From positions 1 through 36,675 of the forward strand of contig JAGLDP010000019.1 of NCBI GenBank assembly GCA_023145515.1: a stretch of DNA of 36,675 bases, in the 5' to 3' direction. The notes under the pieces were generated by a model that saw only the letters and a program-made list of their open reading frames with translations, was not told the origin of the DNA and made no database searches. Source of the DNA: Bacteroidales bacterium (lineage in GTDB: Bacteria > Bacteroidota > Bacteroidia > Bacteroidales > UBA12481). A program made the translations under genes and the position numbers. Each line of letters begins with the position of its first letter. Position 1 is the first letter of the stretch. Of this stretch, positions 9,186 to 17,442 are shown one piece after another.

Positions 9186-9749
9186 TTATTCTATTATTAT
9201 CATTATTTGTCCACCGTCTATAGTGTCGTCATTTTTAACCAGAACCTCCTGTACTATTCCATCAGTACCAGCTTTATATTCGCTTTCCATTTTCATTGCA
9301 GACACAATAACCAGAGTGTCTCCTTGCTTCACCTCTTGTCCGGGCACAGCCATCACACTAACAATTTTACCTGGCATTGGAGCTATAATTTGTTTATCGT
9401 TGGTGGCATCTTCATCTCCTTGTCGTGCACGTGAGTAGCGACTGGCAGCATCTACCAATTCAATTTCATAAGTGCTCAAAATTGTGTTGACTGTATATTT
9501 TTTTGGCTTGTCTCCGGGTATGGTTTCTAAGTTGTATGATTTCCCCTCATGGATAATTGAGTATGCTCCATTTTCTACCATAACGATATTGAGATCATAC
9601 ATTTTGCCATCAACAGAAAAGGTGTACTGATTACCATCCTGCTCGATTAGTTCTACCTGTGATTCTATGTTTTCCTTTGAAATTTCTATTTGCATTTTGT
9701 CAGATTTTAGAATCGGTTCATACTGGTTTTTTTTCCAAATTTCTTCCAT
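9186..9749 (-). CDS. Biotin carboxyl carrier protein of acyl-CoA carboxylase
   Basis: A 187-residue protein whose C-terminal 75 residues form a biotinyl domain: [20 protein letters not shown] leads to [12 protein letters not shown], where the Lys between the two Met residues is biotinylated. The N-terminal half ([11 protein letters not shown] and similar strands) resembles the N-terminal region of propionyl-CoA carboxylase carrier subunits. The chosen ATG at 9749 overlaps the end of the biotin carboxylase gene by 43 bp and is preceded by GGGGAG at good spacing; an internal ATG at 9695 would remove the overlap but has no such site. It carries carboxybiotin between the AccC-type and carboxyltransferase subunits encoded on either side. 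Confidence 0.92.
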   Translation of the reverse strand: MEEIWKKNQYEPILKSDKMQIEISKENIESQVELIEQDGNQYTFSVDGKMYDLNIVMVENGAYSIIHEGKSYNLETIPGDKPKKYTVNTILSTYEIELVDAASRYSRARQGDEDATNDKQIIAPMPGKIVSVMAVPGQEVKQGDTLVIVSAMKMESEYKAGTDGIVQEVLVKNDDTIDGGQIMIIIE

Positions 9750-11215
9750 CCTGACTCCCCATTTGAAGAAACATCTTGATTAAGAGTGTTTTTCAGGCGC
9801 TTCTGATAATCGACCATAGCTACAATCATGGAAATATCAAGGCAATCACTATCACATTTACGTTTTTCAAAGAGGAACGTATCATTCTTCTCGATGAATC
9901 CTGTATCGTATTTTCCTGATATAAAATCAGGGGTTTCCATGATTTTCTCCAGAAACTTTATTGAGGTTTTAATACCTGTAATTTTGTACTCATAGAGAGC
10001 CCTGCGCATACGTTGGATCGCTTCATCACGATTGTTTCCCCATACTATTAGTTTTGAAATCATGGGATCGTAATATATTGGAATCTCAAATCCTTCATAC
10101 ACATATCCATCTTGTCTGACACCCAAACCAAGAGGTTCGGTTAAGTGTTTGATGACTCCCGGACTGGGCATAAAGTTATTATCGGGATCTTCGGCATATA
10201 TTCTGCATTCGATTGCATGTCCTTTTTGAACAACATCTTCTTGTTTCATGGAGAGCTTTTCGCCCTGAGCAACACGGATTTGTTCCTTCACCAGATCAAT
10301 ACCAATGACTCTTTCAGTTATCGGGTGCTCAACCTGCAGACGGGTATTCATTTCAAGAAAGTAGTAATTCAGGTCATTATCAACGAGAAACTCTATAGTT
10401 CCTGCCCCAACATAATTCACTGATTTAGCTGCTGCAACAGCATATTCTCCCATTTCCTGTCTTATTTTCTCAGTCATCAGAGGAGAAGGAGTTTCTTCCA
10501 CTACTTTTTGATGTCGGCGTTGTACTGAGCATTCTCTTTCGCAGAGATGAATAACATTTCCATGTTGATCGGCCAGTATCTGAAATTCAATATGATGCGG
10601 ATTAGCAATGAATTTTTCTACATAAACTGTTCCATCGCCAAAAGACGCCAGAGCTTCAGATTTTGCTGATCTGAGAGACGACAGAATATCCTTTTCATCC
10701 TTCACAAGACGCATTCCTTTGCCCCCACCACCTGCAGATGCTTTTAGCATCACTGGTAATCCGATTTCAGCAACGGTTTTTAATGCCAGCTCATCAGTGT
10801 TAAGGTCGGTATTTGTTCCGGGTACAACAGGCACTCCTGATTTTATCATAGTTTCCCGGGCAGTAATTTTGTCGCCCATAGTGGCAATTACTTCTTTATC
10901 AGGACCAATGAAGATTATGCCTTCATCTTTGCATCTTTGAGAGAAAGTTGCATTCTCAGACAAAAATCCATAACCGGGGTGAATTGCATCTGCACCTGTT
11001 TTTTTTGCTACCTCAATAATCTTATTCTGATCTAAATAAGATTCTGTTGAAGGAGACGGACCAATGTGATATGCTTCATTGGCGTACCTAACGTGCATCG
11101 AGCTACGGTCGGCATCAGAAAAAACGGCTACCGAATGGATGCCCATTTCCCGGCACGACCGCATTACTCTTACTGCGATCTCTCCCCGGTTAGCTACCAA
11201 TACTTTTTTAATCAT
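9707..11215 (-). CDS. accC: Biotin carboxylase subunit of acyl-CoA carboxylase
   Basis: A 502-residue ATP-grasp enzyme that carboxylates biotin on the carrier protein using ATP and bicarbonate. It starts MIKKVLVANRGEIAVRVMR (PreATP-grasp domain), has DAIHPGYGFLSENA, the glycine-rich ATP loop KASAGGGGKGMRLV, EKFIANPHHIEFQILAD, CSVQRRHQKVVEE, and the catalytic EMNTRLQVEHPITE. A C-terminal tail of about 60 residues beyond the biotin carboxylase core is poorly conserved. It is the first gene of the four-gene minus-strand unit and overlaps the carrier gene by 43 bp. The 95-bp divergent intergenic region upstream holds an inverted repeat that may regulate it. Confidence 0.96.
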   Translation of the reverse strand: MIKKVLVANRGEIAVRVMRSCREMGIHSVAVFSDADRSSMHVRYANEAYHIGPSPSTESYLDQNKIIEVAKKTGADAIHPGYGFLSENATFSQRCKDEGIIFIGPDKEVIATMGDKITARETMIKSGVPVVPGTNTDLNTDELALKTVAEIGLPVMLKASAGGGGKGMRLVKDEKDILSSLRSAKSEALASFGDGTVYVEKFIANPHHIEFQILADQHGNVIHLCERECSVQRRHQKVVEETPSPLMTEKIRQEMGEYAVAAAKSVNYVGAGTIEFLVDNDLNYYFLEMNTRLQVEHPITERVIGIDLVKEQIRVAQGEKLSMKQEDVVQKGHAIECRIYAEDPDNNFMPSPGVIKHLTEPLGLGVRQDGYVYEGFEIPIYYDPMISKLIVWGNNRDEAIQRMRRALYEYKITGIKTSIKFLEKIMETPDFISGKYDTGFIEKNDTFLFEKRKCDSDCLDISMIVAMVDYQKRLKNTLNQDVSSNGESGWKKFGKKTSMNRF

Positions 11216-11252
11216 ACTTTTATTCAGTTAGTAAAAGGTATAGAAACGGCTA

Positions 11253-11276
11253 AATATATGAATTTTTACATATATT
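11253..11276. promoter_or_regulatory. Inverted repeat in the divergent accC / 11311 intergenic region
   Basis: Perfect 8-bp arms AATATATG (11253-11260) and CATATATT (11269-11276) are separated by 8 bp. The element lies between two divergent starts (11215 minus, 11311 plus), where a repressor or activator site is expected. It is AT-rich, so chance or a transcript hairpin is possible; regulator unknown. Confidence 0.4.
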
Positions 11277-11310
11277 CGTCTTTCTTCACATTTAATCAAA
11301 ATACCAAACA

Positions 11311-12204
11311 ATGAAAATGATGAAAAAATTCACCACTATTCTGCTTGTTGCAATTGCCTCATTTACAGTGCTTGCAGCTCAAACTAGTTACTCTCCTTAT
11401 TACAAGGTAAGCGAATCTACCATGAGCATTGAAAAGGCAATGGAAAAGGTTGCTACATTGCTCACAGAGAAGGGCTTCGAAGTTATAGGAGTCTATCATC
11501 CTGAAGAAAAATCAACTTTAGGAGTTATTGCCTTTACAAGGGATGATCTTAAAAGTGCTGTGATTCCATTGAGAAAACGTGGAATACATGCAGCTGTGTT
11601 ACGTGTTGGTTTTGTTTCCAAAGCTGGAAAAACAACTATTTCTTTTACTAATCCTGACTACTTCAATTACGCCTATCTTCAGGGTGATGTAGATAAGGTC
11701 AGAAGTCTGAGATCTATTAGCTCACAGGTTAAATCAGTTTTTCGGTCAATGGGTTCACTTCGTGGTTTTGGAGGTAGTTTATCTGCTTCAAAGCTCAAAA
11801 AGTACCGCTATATGGTTGGTATGGAAGGATTCAGAAATCCGGTTGAATTGCAATCCTTTTCTTCTTTCAAGACAGGCGTAGCTAAAATTCAAGCTGATCT
11901 GAAAAGGAAAGAGAATAAGTGTGAGCTTATTTATTCAATTATTGATGAGAAAAATAAGGTTGCCATTTTTGGCGTTGGACTTATGGATAAGGAAAAAGGC
12001 GAGCCACATTTTCTTCCAATTATAGGTGAAGATCATGTAGCAGGACTTCCATACGAGATAGTTCTTCAAGGAAAAGATGCAACAATGTTACACGGACGTT
12101 TCAGAATTGCCCTTCACTGGCCAGAGTTGACCATGGGAACATTCTCTAAAATCATGTCAACACCTGGAGCTATCAAGGATTTTATGCAGGCTTTAACTGA
12201 ATAG
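11311..12204 (+). CDS. Exported protein of unknown function with a DUF302-like N-terminal part
   Basis: A 297-residue protein with a classical signal peptide (Lys-rich start, hydrophobic core, cleavage after about residue 23, LAAQ), so it should be periplasmic. The next 90 residues (SIEKAMEKVATLLTEKGFEV, then an FTNPDYFNYAYL stretch) resemble the alpha/beta DUF302 fold, which often also has a helix ending in KGFxV and a late NP; this is a weak pattern match. The rest is a beta-rich region without recognised motifs. The ATG at 11311 is chosen, with a second ATG two codons later. The next gene starts 9 bp beyond the stop, so the two probably share a transcript. Function unknown. Confidence 0.75.
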   Translation: MKMMKKFTTILLVAIASFTVLAAQTSYSPYYKVSESTMSIEKAMEKVATLLTEKGFEVIGVYHPEEKSTLGVIAFTRDDLKSAVIPLRKRGIHAAVLRVGFVSKAGKTTISFTNPDYFNYAYLQGDVDKVRSLRSISSQVKSVFRSMGSLRGFGGSLSASKLKKYRYMVGMEGFRNPVELQSFSSFKTGVAKIQADLKRKENKCELIYSIIDEKNKVAIFGVGLMDKEKGEPHFLPIIGEDHVAGLPYEIVLQGKDATMLHGRFRIALHWPELTMGTFSKIMSTPGAIKDFMQALTE

Positions 12205-12213
12205 TTGCCACCA

Positions 12214-15200
12214 ATGAAATACTTACTTGCTTTTCTGGCAGGGTTGTTCCTGATTTCAGTTACTCTGATATCTCAGGAGAGAACCTATACCCGGGAGTTT
12301 AACTCGTGGTATGAAAATGAAAATCTTGATCGGGTGGCTTTTCCCATTGGAGGGATTGGTGCCGGAATGTTCTGTCTTGAAGGCTCAGGTGCCTGGTCGC
12401 ATTTCTCTGTAAGAAACACACCTGATGTATTTAATGAACCTATGTGTTTTGCTGCCCTGCATATCAAAGGGGTGGAAAATGGCTCTAAGGTTCTACAAGG
12501 ACCAGTACCCACATGGAAAATTTTTGGTCCGCCTGGTACCGGTAATGGAAAAGGCGACAGATCCTATGGCTTGCCAAGATTTGATGAGGCCAGGTTTTTG
12601 GCTCGATTCCCTTTTGCTGAGATAGAATTGATAGATGAAGATATTCCTCTGGATGTTAAGATGACAGGATGGAGTCCGTTTACTCCCGGAGATGAGGATA
12701 ATTCAAGTTTGCCGGTCGGATCTGTTGAGTATAGCTTTCACAATTCGAGTGATCAGGTTGTAGACGCAGTTTTTAGCTGGAATACCAAGCAGATTATCAG
12801 GATAGATAATGATAATGAGATTCAGCCTTTTCGTAATGGATTAAAACTATACCAGGCTGGATCTGAAGATCATCCTGAAAACGAAGCATGGTTTGCTGTT
12901 TGGGTTGATGATCCAGCTACAAGCGTCGACCATTGCTGGTTTAGGGGAGATTGGTTTGATGCCCTTACGATGGTATGGAAGCAGGTTGAGTCAGGAGAAT
13001 TGATCAGGAATGAGCCAAAAGGTAAGAATCCACCCGGAGCATCGTTCTTTGTACCTGTTCGCCTTGAGCCCGGAGAAACCCGGGTGATACCCCTGAAGTT
13101 TTGCTGGTATGTGCCAGAAACACAAATGACGGTTGGTGCTGCTGCCCCGCAATCTGGTCCGGCTTTTACAAAAAAGCCATCCTTGGGAGCTACTCCAAAT
13201 CAATCAAATGTTTCAGGATTCGAAGGAAAAGGATTGGTTAATACTTTTGATCCTTATGGTGATGGACAAACAGGAGTGCTTACCTCTTCAGAGTTTACTA
13301 TTGAAAAGGATCTTATTCGTTTCCTGATTGGAGGAGGTGCACAAGAAGGACAAACTTGTGTGAATTTACTTATTGATGAGACTGTTGCTTTTACTGCTGC
13401 TGGTAAGAATGTGGAAACTCTCGATTGGCATGAATGGGATGTATCTAAGCTCCAGGGCCGAAAGGCAAGGATTCAGATTGTTGACAGGGCTACCGGGGGA
13501 TGGGGACACATTAATGTTGATCATCTGACCATGGTAAATAAGGCTCAAGGCTCAGGGCTCAAGGCTCAAGGCACAGGGCTCAAGAATGAAGGTATTATTA
13601 TTGCGGATTTTGAGGGGGGTGACTATTCTGGATGGGAGCTAACTGAAGTGCCTTTGGCTGAAGAAGCTTGTTGTGAGGATGGTGAGGAATGTTGTGATGA
13701 TAGTCCTTATTATAAGTCGTGGTATTCGGGTAGATTTAAATCTATTGATGAAGTGGCTAAGTACTGGAATATCCATTATGATGATTTGCGTAGAACCTCT
13801 ATGCTTTTCAGGGAGTCTTTTTATGCCAGCACTCTGCCACCAGAGGTGATTGAAGCTGTGGCTGCCAACCTATCTATTCTTAAGTCTCCAACCGTATTGC
13901 GACAGACAGACGGAAAAATGTGGGCCTGGGAAGGTTGCAGTGATAACTCTGGTTGCTGCTCTGGAAGTTGTACTCATGTTTGGAACTATGCTCAGGCTAT
14001 TTGTCATCTGTTTCCAGCATTGGAAAGAAGTCTCAGAGAAACAGAATTTTATGTGAGTCAGGATGAGCGTGGACACCAGACTTTCAGATCAAGGTTGCCC
14101 ATATCTCCTGTTGCTCATAATTATCATGCTGCCTCTGATGGCCAGCTAGGTGGAATAATGAAAGTGCATCGTGAGTGGCGAATAAGCGGAGATACAGAAT
14201 GGTTGAAAAGCATTTTCTTCTCTGTTAAGCAGAGTCTGGATTATTGTATGAGTGCCTGGGATCCTGATCAAATCGGAATTTTGGTAGAGCCTCACCATAA
14301 TACTTATGATATTGAATTTTGGGGACCAGATGGAATGTGTGGTAGCTTTTATCTTGGTGCTCTAACTGCTTTTGTTGAGATGAGCAAGGCTTTGGATCAA
14401 CCCATTCAACCCTATCAGGATATTCTTATGAAGGGTAAGAAATTTATGGAAACAGAGCTTTTTGATGGCGAATACTATATTCAAAAAATTCAATGGGAAG
14501 GACTGAGAGCGACATCTCCAACTGAGTTGGATGATGATCAGAAAAGTAGGATCCCTGCCGAAGAAGTTAATCGCCTCTTGAGTGAAGGTCCTAAGTATCA
14601 ATATGGTACAGGATGTCTTTCTGATGGTATTTTGGGAATGTGGATGGCTACCGTATGTGGACTGGATGAAGTGCTTGACAATCAACAGGTGACTTCTCAT
14701 CTGACAGCGATACATCAGAATAATTTGAAATGGGATTTACGCGATCATGCAAACCCTCAGCGACCTACATTCGCATGTGGTGATGATGCAGGCTTATTAC
14801 TTTGCTCATGGCCTAAAGGGGGTGCTCTAAGTCTGCCCTTTGTTTATAGTAATGAGGTTTGGACAGGCATAGAATATCAGGTGGCAAGCCATTTGTTGTT
14901 CAAAGGCGAAATAGAAAAAGGCCTCGATATCGTCAGAGCTTGTCGTGGTCGGTACGATGGTGTTATCCGTAATCCTTTTGATGAGTATGAGTGCGGACAT
15001 TGGTATGCAAGGGCAATGGCCAGTTACGGACTGATTGAAGGACTTACAGGAATCAGGTTTGATGCTGTGGATGGAACGCTATATATTCAATCAAGAATCG
15101 GCGATGATTTTGTAAGTTTTCTCTCCACTGAAACTGGTTTTGCAAACGTAGGACTCAAAGATGGGAAGCCATTTATTGATGTGAAGTGGGGAAGTATTCC

Positions 15201-15225
15201 GGTGAAGAAGATAGTGAATCGGTGA
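12214..15225 (+). CDS. GH116-family glycoside hydrolase (beta-glucosylceramidase-like, DUF608) with an internal insert
   Basis: A 1003-residue exported enzyme; the frame opens at TTG 12205, but ATG 12214 gives a good signal peptide (MKYLLAFLAGLFLISVTLIS). Residues 30-300 form the GH116 N-terminal beta-sandwich (VAFPIGGIGAGMFCLEGSGA). From about residue 497 the (alpha/alpha)6 catalytic domain follows: LPPEVIEAVAANLSILKSPT, CTHVWNYAQA, YDIEFWGPDGMCG (E701 a candidate nucleophile) and NPFDEYECGHWYARAMASYG (acid/base candidate among D923-E926). Family members cleave beta-glucosides and related linkages. Between them, residues 305-496 hold a beta-sandwich insert resembling modules found in GH32 levanase-like proteins, a heptamer repeat, and a Cys cluster. 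The stop codon lies inside an 8-bp repeat unit. Substrate not predictable. Confidence 0.88.
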   Translation: MKYLLAFLAGLFLISVTLISQERTYTREFNSWYENENLDRVAFPIGGIGAGMFCLEGSGAWSHFSVRNTPDVFNEPMCFAALHIKGVENGSKVLQGPVPTWKIFGPPGTGNGKGDRSYGLPRFDEARFLARFPFAEIELIDEDIPLDVKMTGWSPFTPGDEDNSSLPVGSVEYSFHNSSDQVVDAVFSWNTKQIIRIDNDNEIQPFRNGLKLYQAGSEDHPENEAWFAVWVDDPATSVDHCWFRGDWFDALTMVWKQVESGELIRNEPKGKNPPGASFFVPVRLEPGETRVIPLKFCWYVPETQMTVGAAAPQSGPAFTKKPSLGATPNQSNVSGFEGKGLVNTFDPYGDGQTGVLTSSEFTIEKDLIRFLIGGGAQEGQTCVNLLIDETVAFTAAGKNVETLDWHEWDVSKLQGRKARIQIVDRATGGWGHINVDHLTMVNKAQGSGLKAQGTGLKNEGIIIADFEGGDYSGWELTEVPLAEEACCEDGEECCDDSPYYKSWYSGRFKSIDEVAKYWNIHYDDLRRTSMLFRESFYASTLPPEVIEAVAANLSILKSPTVLRQTDGKMWAWEGCSDNSGCCSGSCTHVWNYAQAICHLFPALERSLRETEFYVSQDERGHQTFRSRLPISPVAHNYHAASDGQLGGIMKVHREWRISGDTEWLKSIFFSVKQSLDYCMSAWDPDQIGILVEPHHNTYDIEFWGPDGMCGSFYLGALTAFVEMSKALDQPIQPYQDILMKGKKFMETELFDGEYYIQKIQWEGLRATSPTELDDDQKSRIPAEEVNRLLSEGPKYQYGTGCLSDGILGMWMATVCGLDEVLDNQQVTSHLTAIHQNNLKWDLRDHANPQRPTFACGDDAGLLLCSWPKGGALSLPFVYSNEVWTGIEYQVASHLLFKGEIEKGLDIVRACRGRYDGVIRNPFDEYECGHWYARAMASYGLIEGLTGIRFDAVDGTLYIQSRIGDDFVSFLSTETGFANVGLKDGKPFIDVKWGSIPVKKIVNR
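13540..13584 (+). repeat. In-frame heptamer repeat inside the GH116 gene
   Basis: Six 7-bp units (AAGGCTC, AAGGCTC, AGGGCTC, AAGGCTC, AAGGCAC, AGGGCTC) plus a trailing AAG. Two 21-bp higher-order copies encode KAQGSGL and KAQGTGL. The 42 bp keep the reading frame. The repeat lies exactly between the inserted beta-sandwich and the displaced ADFEGGDYSGW segment. Confidence 0.9.
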
Positions 15226-15243
15226 TTCAGTGATTCAGTGATT
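15220..15243 (-). repeat. 8-bp tandem array overlapping the GH116 stop codon
   Basis: Plus-strand units CGGTGATT, CAGTGATT, CAGTGATT, i.e. the reverse complement of the AATCACMG family seen at 1011. The GH116 stop TGA (15223-15225) is inside the first unit. Confidence 0.85.
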
Positions 15244-15353
15244 GGTTGGCTTGGTTAATTGGGAGGAGGAGGCTTCATTCAATACTTAATCCTATTTCCT
15301 AGCCTTAAGTTCTATTTTCTTGCATTCTCATTTCACTTTTTTTGTACCAGTAA

Positions 15354-15385
15354 TTTGGTTTTTCACAAATTGAGGTCTACATTTA
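15354..15385 (+). promoter_or_regulatory. Predicted Bacteroidota-type promoter of the first T9SS paralog
   Basis: TTTG at 15354-15357, a 20-bp spacer, then TACATTTA at 15378-15385, fitting the Bacteroidota -33/-7 pattern (TTTG, N19-21, TAnnTTTG) except for the last base. The expected transcript would start about 20-25 bp before the ATG at 15415. The paralog at 18538 has the same two boxes with the same spacing, which strengthens the call. Confidence 0.65.
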
Positions 15386-15414
15386 TGTGTTTATTTAACA
15401 CTTAATTATTGTTT

Positions 15415-17316
15415 ATGAAAAAAATTACACTACTTCTACTTGCTATTGGTATGTTCTCTTTTACCAGTAGTTTTGCACAAACCAAAAGCCTGAAGGGTAA
15501 TGGTGAGGTGTTTTATTCCACAACGTTTGACTGGGGGAATCCTGCTGATGAAAAGGGATGGACAGCTCCAGATGGATTTTATTTTGAAGATCCAGATGAC
15601 ACTGGATTCAATTGGCATTGGTATCCTAATGATAGTTTGCATGCTCAGTACGTTAATGAACCCCCCATGGGATCAAGTTCACCTAAAGACGGACACCTTG
15701 CTTTAGAGCTAAACCTCTATAATAATTTCTCTGATGCAAGAATTGATGTGAATAATGCTGTTGTATTTCCAACATTTGATTGTAGTGAACATAGCTCTGT
15801 TATCGTGAGATATGAAACGCAATTTATGTCCTACTCTACAACAGCGGGTATGGAAATGATGATCTCAAATGATGCAGGAGTTCACTGGGCAACATATAAT
15901 GTTGGATTTGGTGGCGGACATAAAGCACGTCCAAATGGTGCTGCTGCAGGTACTGTTGCTATTTTTGAGGCCAATATCTCTGATGTTGCAGCAGGAATGC
16001 CTGAGGTTATTATCAAAATCAATTGGTCATTAACCAGTCTTTATTTTTGGCTAATTGATGATTTCCAATTGCTTGAAGCCTGGGATAATGACTTGCAGAT
16101 GAAATATTTTACCGTAGAATGGGACGATGGTGATGTTGGAACTGTTGAAAGCTATACCCATAACTTACCAATTACTCAAATAGGTGGAGCTCTAACTAAT
16201 TTTGAATCAGCAGTAGTTAATTTTGGTGAAGTGGATCAATGGGGTACTCACCTTAATGTTGATATCAGTAAAAATAATCAGAGTATTTGGAACAATTCAA
16301 CTGAACCAATTGCTTTAGATGTTCTATCGATAGATACAGCCATTGTAGCTGAATCGTTTACACCGACGGAATTTGGGCATTACAAAATCACTTATGATTT
16401 CGCGTCGGAAGAGGATGAACAGACACCTGAAAATGATATCGCTGAAGCATTCTTTAATGTTACAGACTCTCTTTATTCACGTTGTGATGATACCGCAGAG
16501 GAATCCTTCGTTTGGGGACTTGACGCTTATGGTGATGAAGGTATGCCAAATGAGCAACATTTTGTTGGCTCCATATTCCCAATATACGGGGATACCGAGA
16601 TAGATGCTATTTCAGCATTTGTTACTGGTGGACTAGCCGATGGGGAGATTGAATTTAGAATGGCATTGTATGTTTTACCACCTCCAGAAGATGAAGATCA
16701 AACACCACTTGAATGGTTAACTTCTGAGGTTGTTGTACTTGATTCAGCTATGTTTAATACCTGGGTAACTTTGCCTCTGGAAAAGGATGGTGAATCTGAA
16801 TTTCTATTAGAAGGAGACATGTGTTATGCTGGTGTGGAATACTGGAACTGGCATACTGAAAATATTCCTTATAAGAGATATCAGAACTTTGCAATAGGTG
16901 CTGACACAGGAATAGAAGTGAATGATCCTGTTTCTATTGTTAGAGGTGCTCCTGAGAATGATTTCGGACAGGGAATCACACAGGGCAGAAAATTAATGGT
17001 TCGTATGCTTCTTAATGATCATTCAAACATCATTGATGGGGTTGACCTAAGCGGAGCAGCAAGTATGCTTGAGCAAAACTATCCTAATCCATTTGTTGGA
17101 GTTACTAATATCAGCTATGAATTATCGCAATCTAATGACGTTAGTATTGAGATTTCAGATATATCTGGAAGAATTGTCATGATTCTTAATGAAGGCAACA
17201 AACCTGCAGGTGCTCATGCAATTACAATTAGTGCCGACAATCTTGAATCAGGGATTTATTTCTACACTCTGAAGGCCGGGCAATTTACTGAAACTAAGCG
17301 AATGGTGATAAACTAA
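15415..17316 (+). CDS. T9SS type A sorting domain-containing secreted protein (paralog 1)
   Basis: A 633-residue secreted protein. A signal peptide (MKKITLLLLAIGMFSFTSS, cleaved near FAQ) sends it across the inner membrane. The C-terminal 80 residues form a type A T9SS sorting domain: LEQNYPNPFVGVTNISYEL, DISGRIV, ESGIYFYTLKAG and KRMVIN, which is cleaved after outer-membrane export. Between them lie beta-rich, acidic, Asp/Glu/Trp-heavy regions: an N-terminal jelly-roll-like module (FDWGNPADEKGW, NDAGVHWATYNVGFGG) and a second half with FTPTEFGHYKITYDF. No catalytic motif is seen; adhesion or glycan binding is inferred. The frame opens at TTG 15409, but ATG 15415 suits the signal peptide. It is clearly a duplicate of the gene at 18538. 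Confidence 0.9.
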   Translation: MKKITLLLLAIGMFSFTSSFAQTKSLKGNGEVFYSTTFDWGNPADEKGWTAPDGFYFEDPDDTGFNWHWYPNDSLHAQYVNEPPMGSSSPKDGHLALELNLYNNFSDARIDVNNAVVFPTFDCSEHSSVIVRYETQFMSYSTTAGMEMMISNDAGVHWATYNVGFGGGHKARPNGAAAGTVAIFEANISDVAAGMPEVIIKINWSLTSLYFWLIDDFQLLEAWDNDLQMKYFTVEWDDGDVGTVESYTHNLPITQIGGALTNFESAVVNFGEVDQWGTHLNVDISKNNQSIWNNSTEPIALDVLSIDTAIVAESFTPTEFGHYKITYDFASEEDEQTPENDIAEAFFNVTDSLYSRCDDTAEESFVWGLDAYGDEGMPNEQHFVGSIFPIYGDTEIDAISAFVTGGLADGEIEFRMALYVLPPPEDEDQTPLEWLTSEVVVLDSAMFNTWVTLPLEKDGESEFLLEGDMCYAGVEYWNWHTENIPYKRYQNFAIGADTGIEVNDPVSIVRGAPENDFGQGITQGRKLMVRMLLNDHSNIIDGVDLSGAASMLEQNYPNPFVGVTNISYELSQSNDVSIEISDISGRIVMILNEGNKPAGAHAITISADNLESGIYFYTLKAGQFTETKRMVIN

Positions 17317-17340
17317 CGCTTTAAAAAAAAATAGAATTAA

Positions 17341-17369
17341 AAAGCCTTGCCTTGCAGGGCTTTTTTTTT
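17341..17369 (+). terminator. Intrinsic terminator of T9SS paralog 1
   Basis: AAAGCCTTGC and GCAGGGCTTT pair around a short loop and are followed by a run of T. It lies 25 bp after the stop codon at 17316. The same hairpin with a different loop follows the paralog (20471-20499), and both are preceded by the same ATAGAATTAA sequence. Confidence 0.9.
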
Positions 17370-17410
17370 CTGTTTATTGTAGTTTAAATCGACTGTTCGA
17401 CTATCAGTTT

Positions 17411-17442
17411 CGGTGATTCAGTGATTCGGTGATTCAGTTATT
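17411..17442 (-). repeat. 8-bp tandem array overlapping the deaminase stop codon
   Basis: Plus-strand units CGGTGATT, CAGTGATT, CGGTGATT, CAGTTATT. On the minus strand these read AATAACTG, AATCACCG, AATCACTG, AATCACCG. The stop TAA of the minus-strand gene (17440-17438) is created inside the variant AATAACTG unit. Confidence 0.85.

Noticed and set aside
12205-12213. TTG start for the GH116 gene
   Set aside because: The ATG at 12214 directly begins a standard signal peptide; the upstream codons MPP add nothing.
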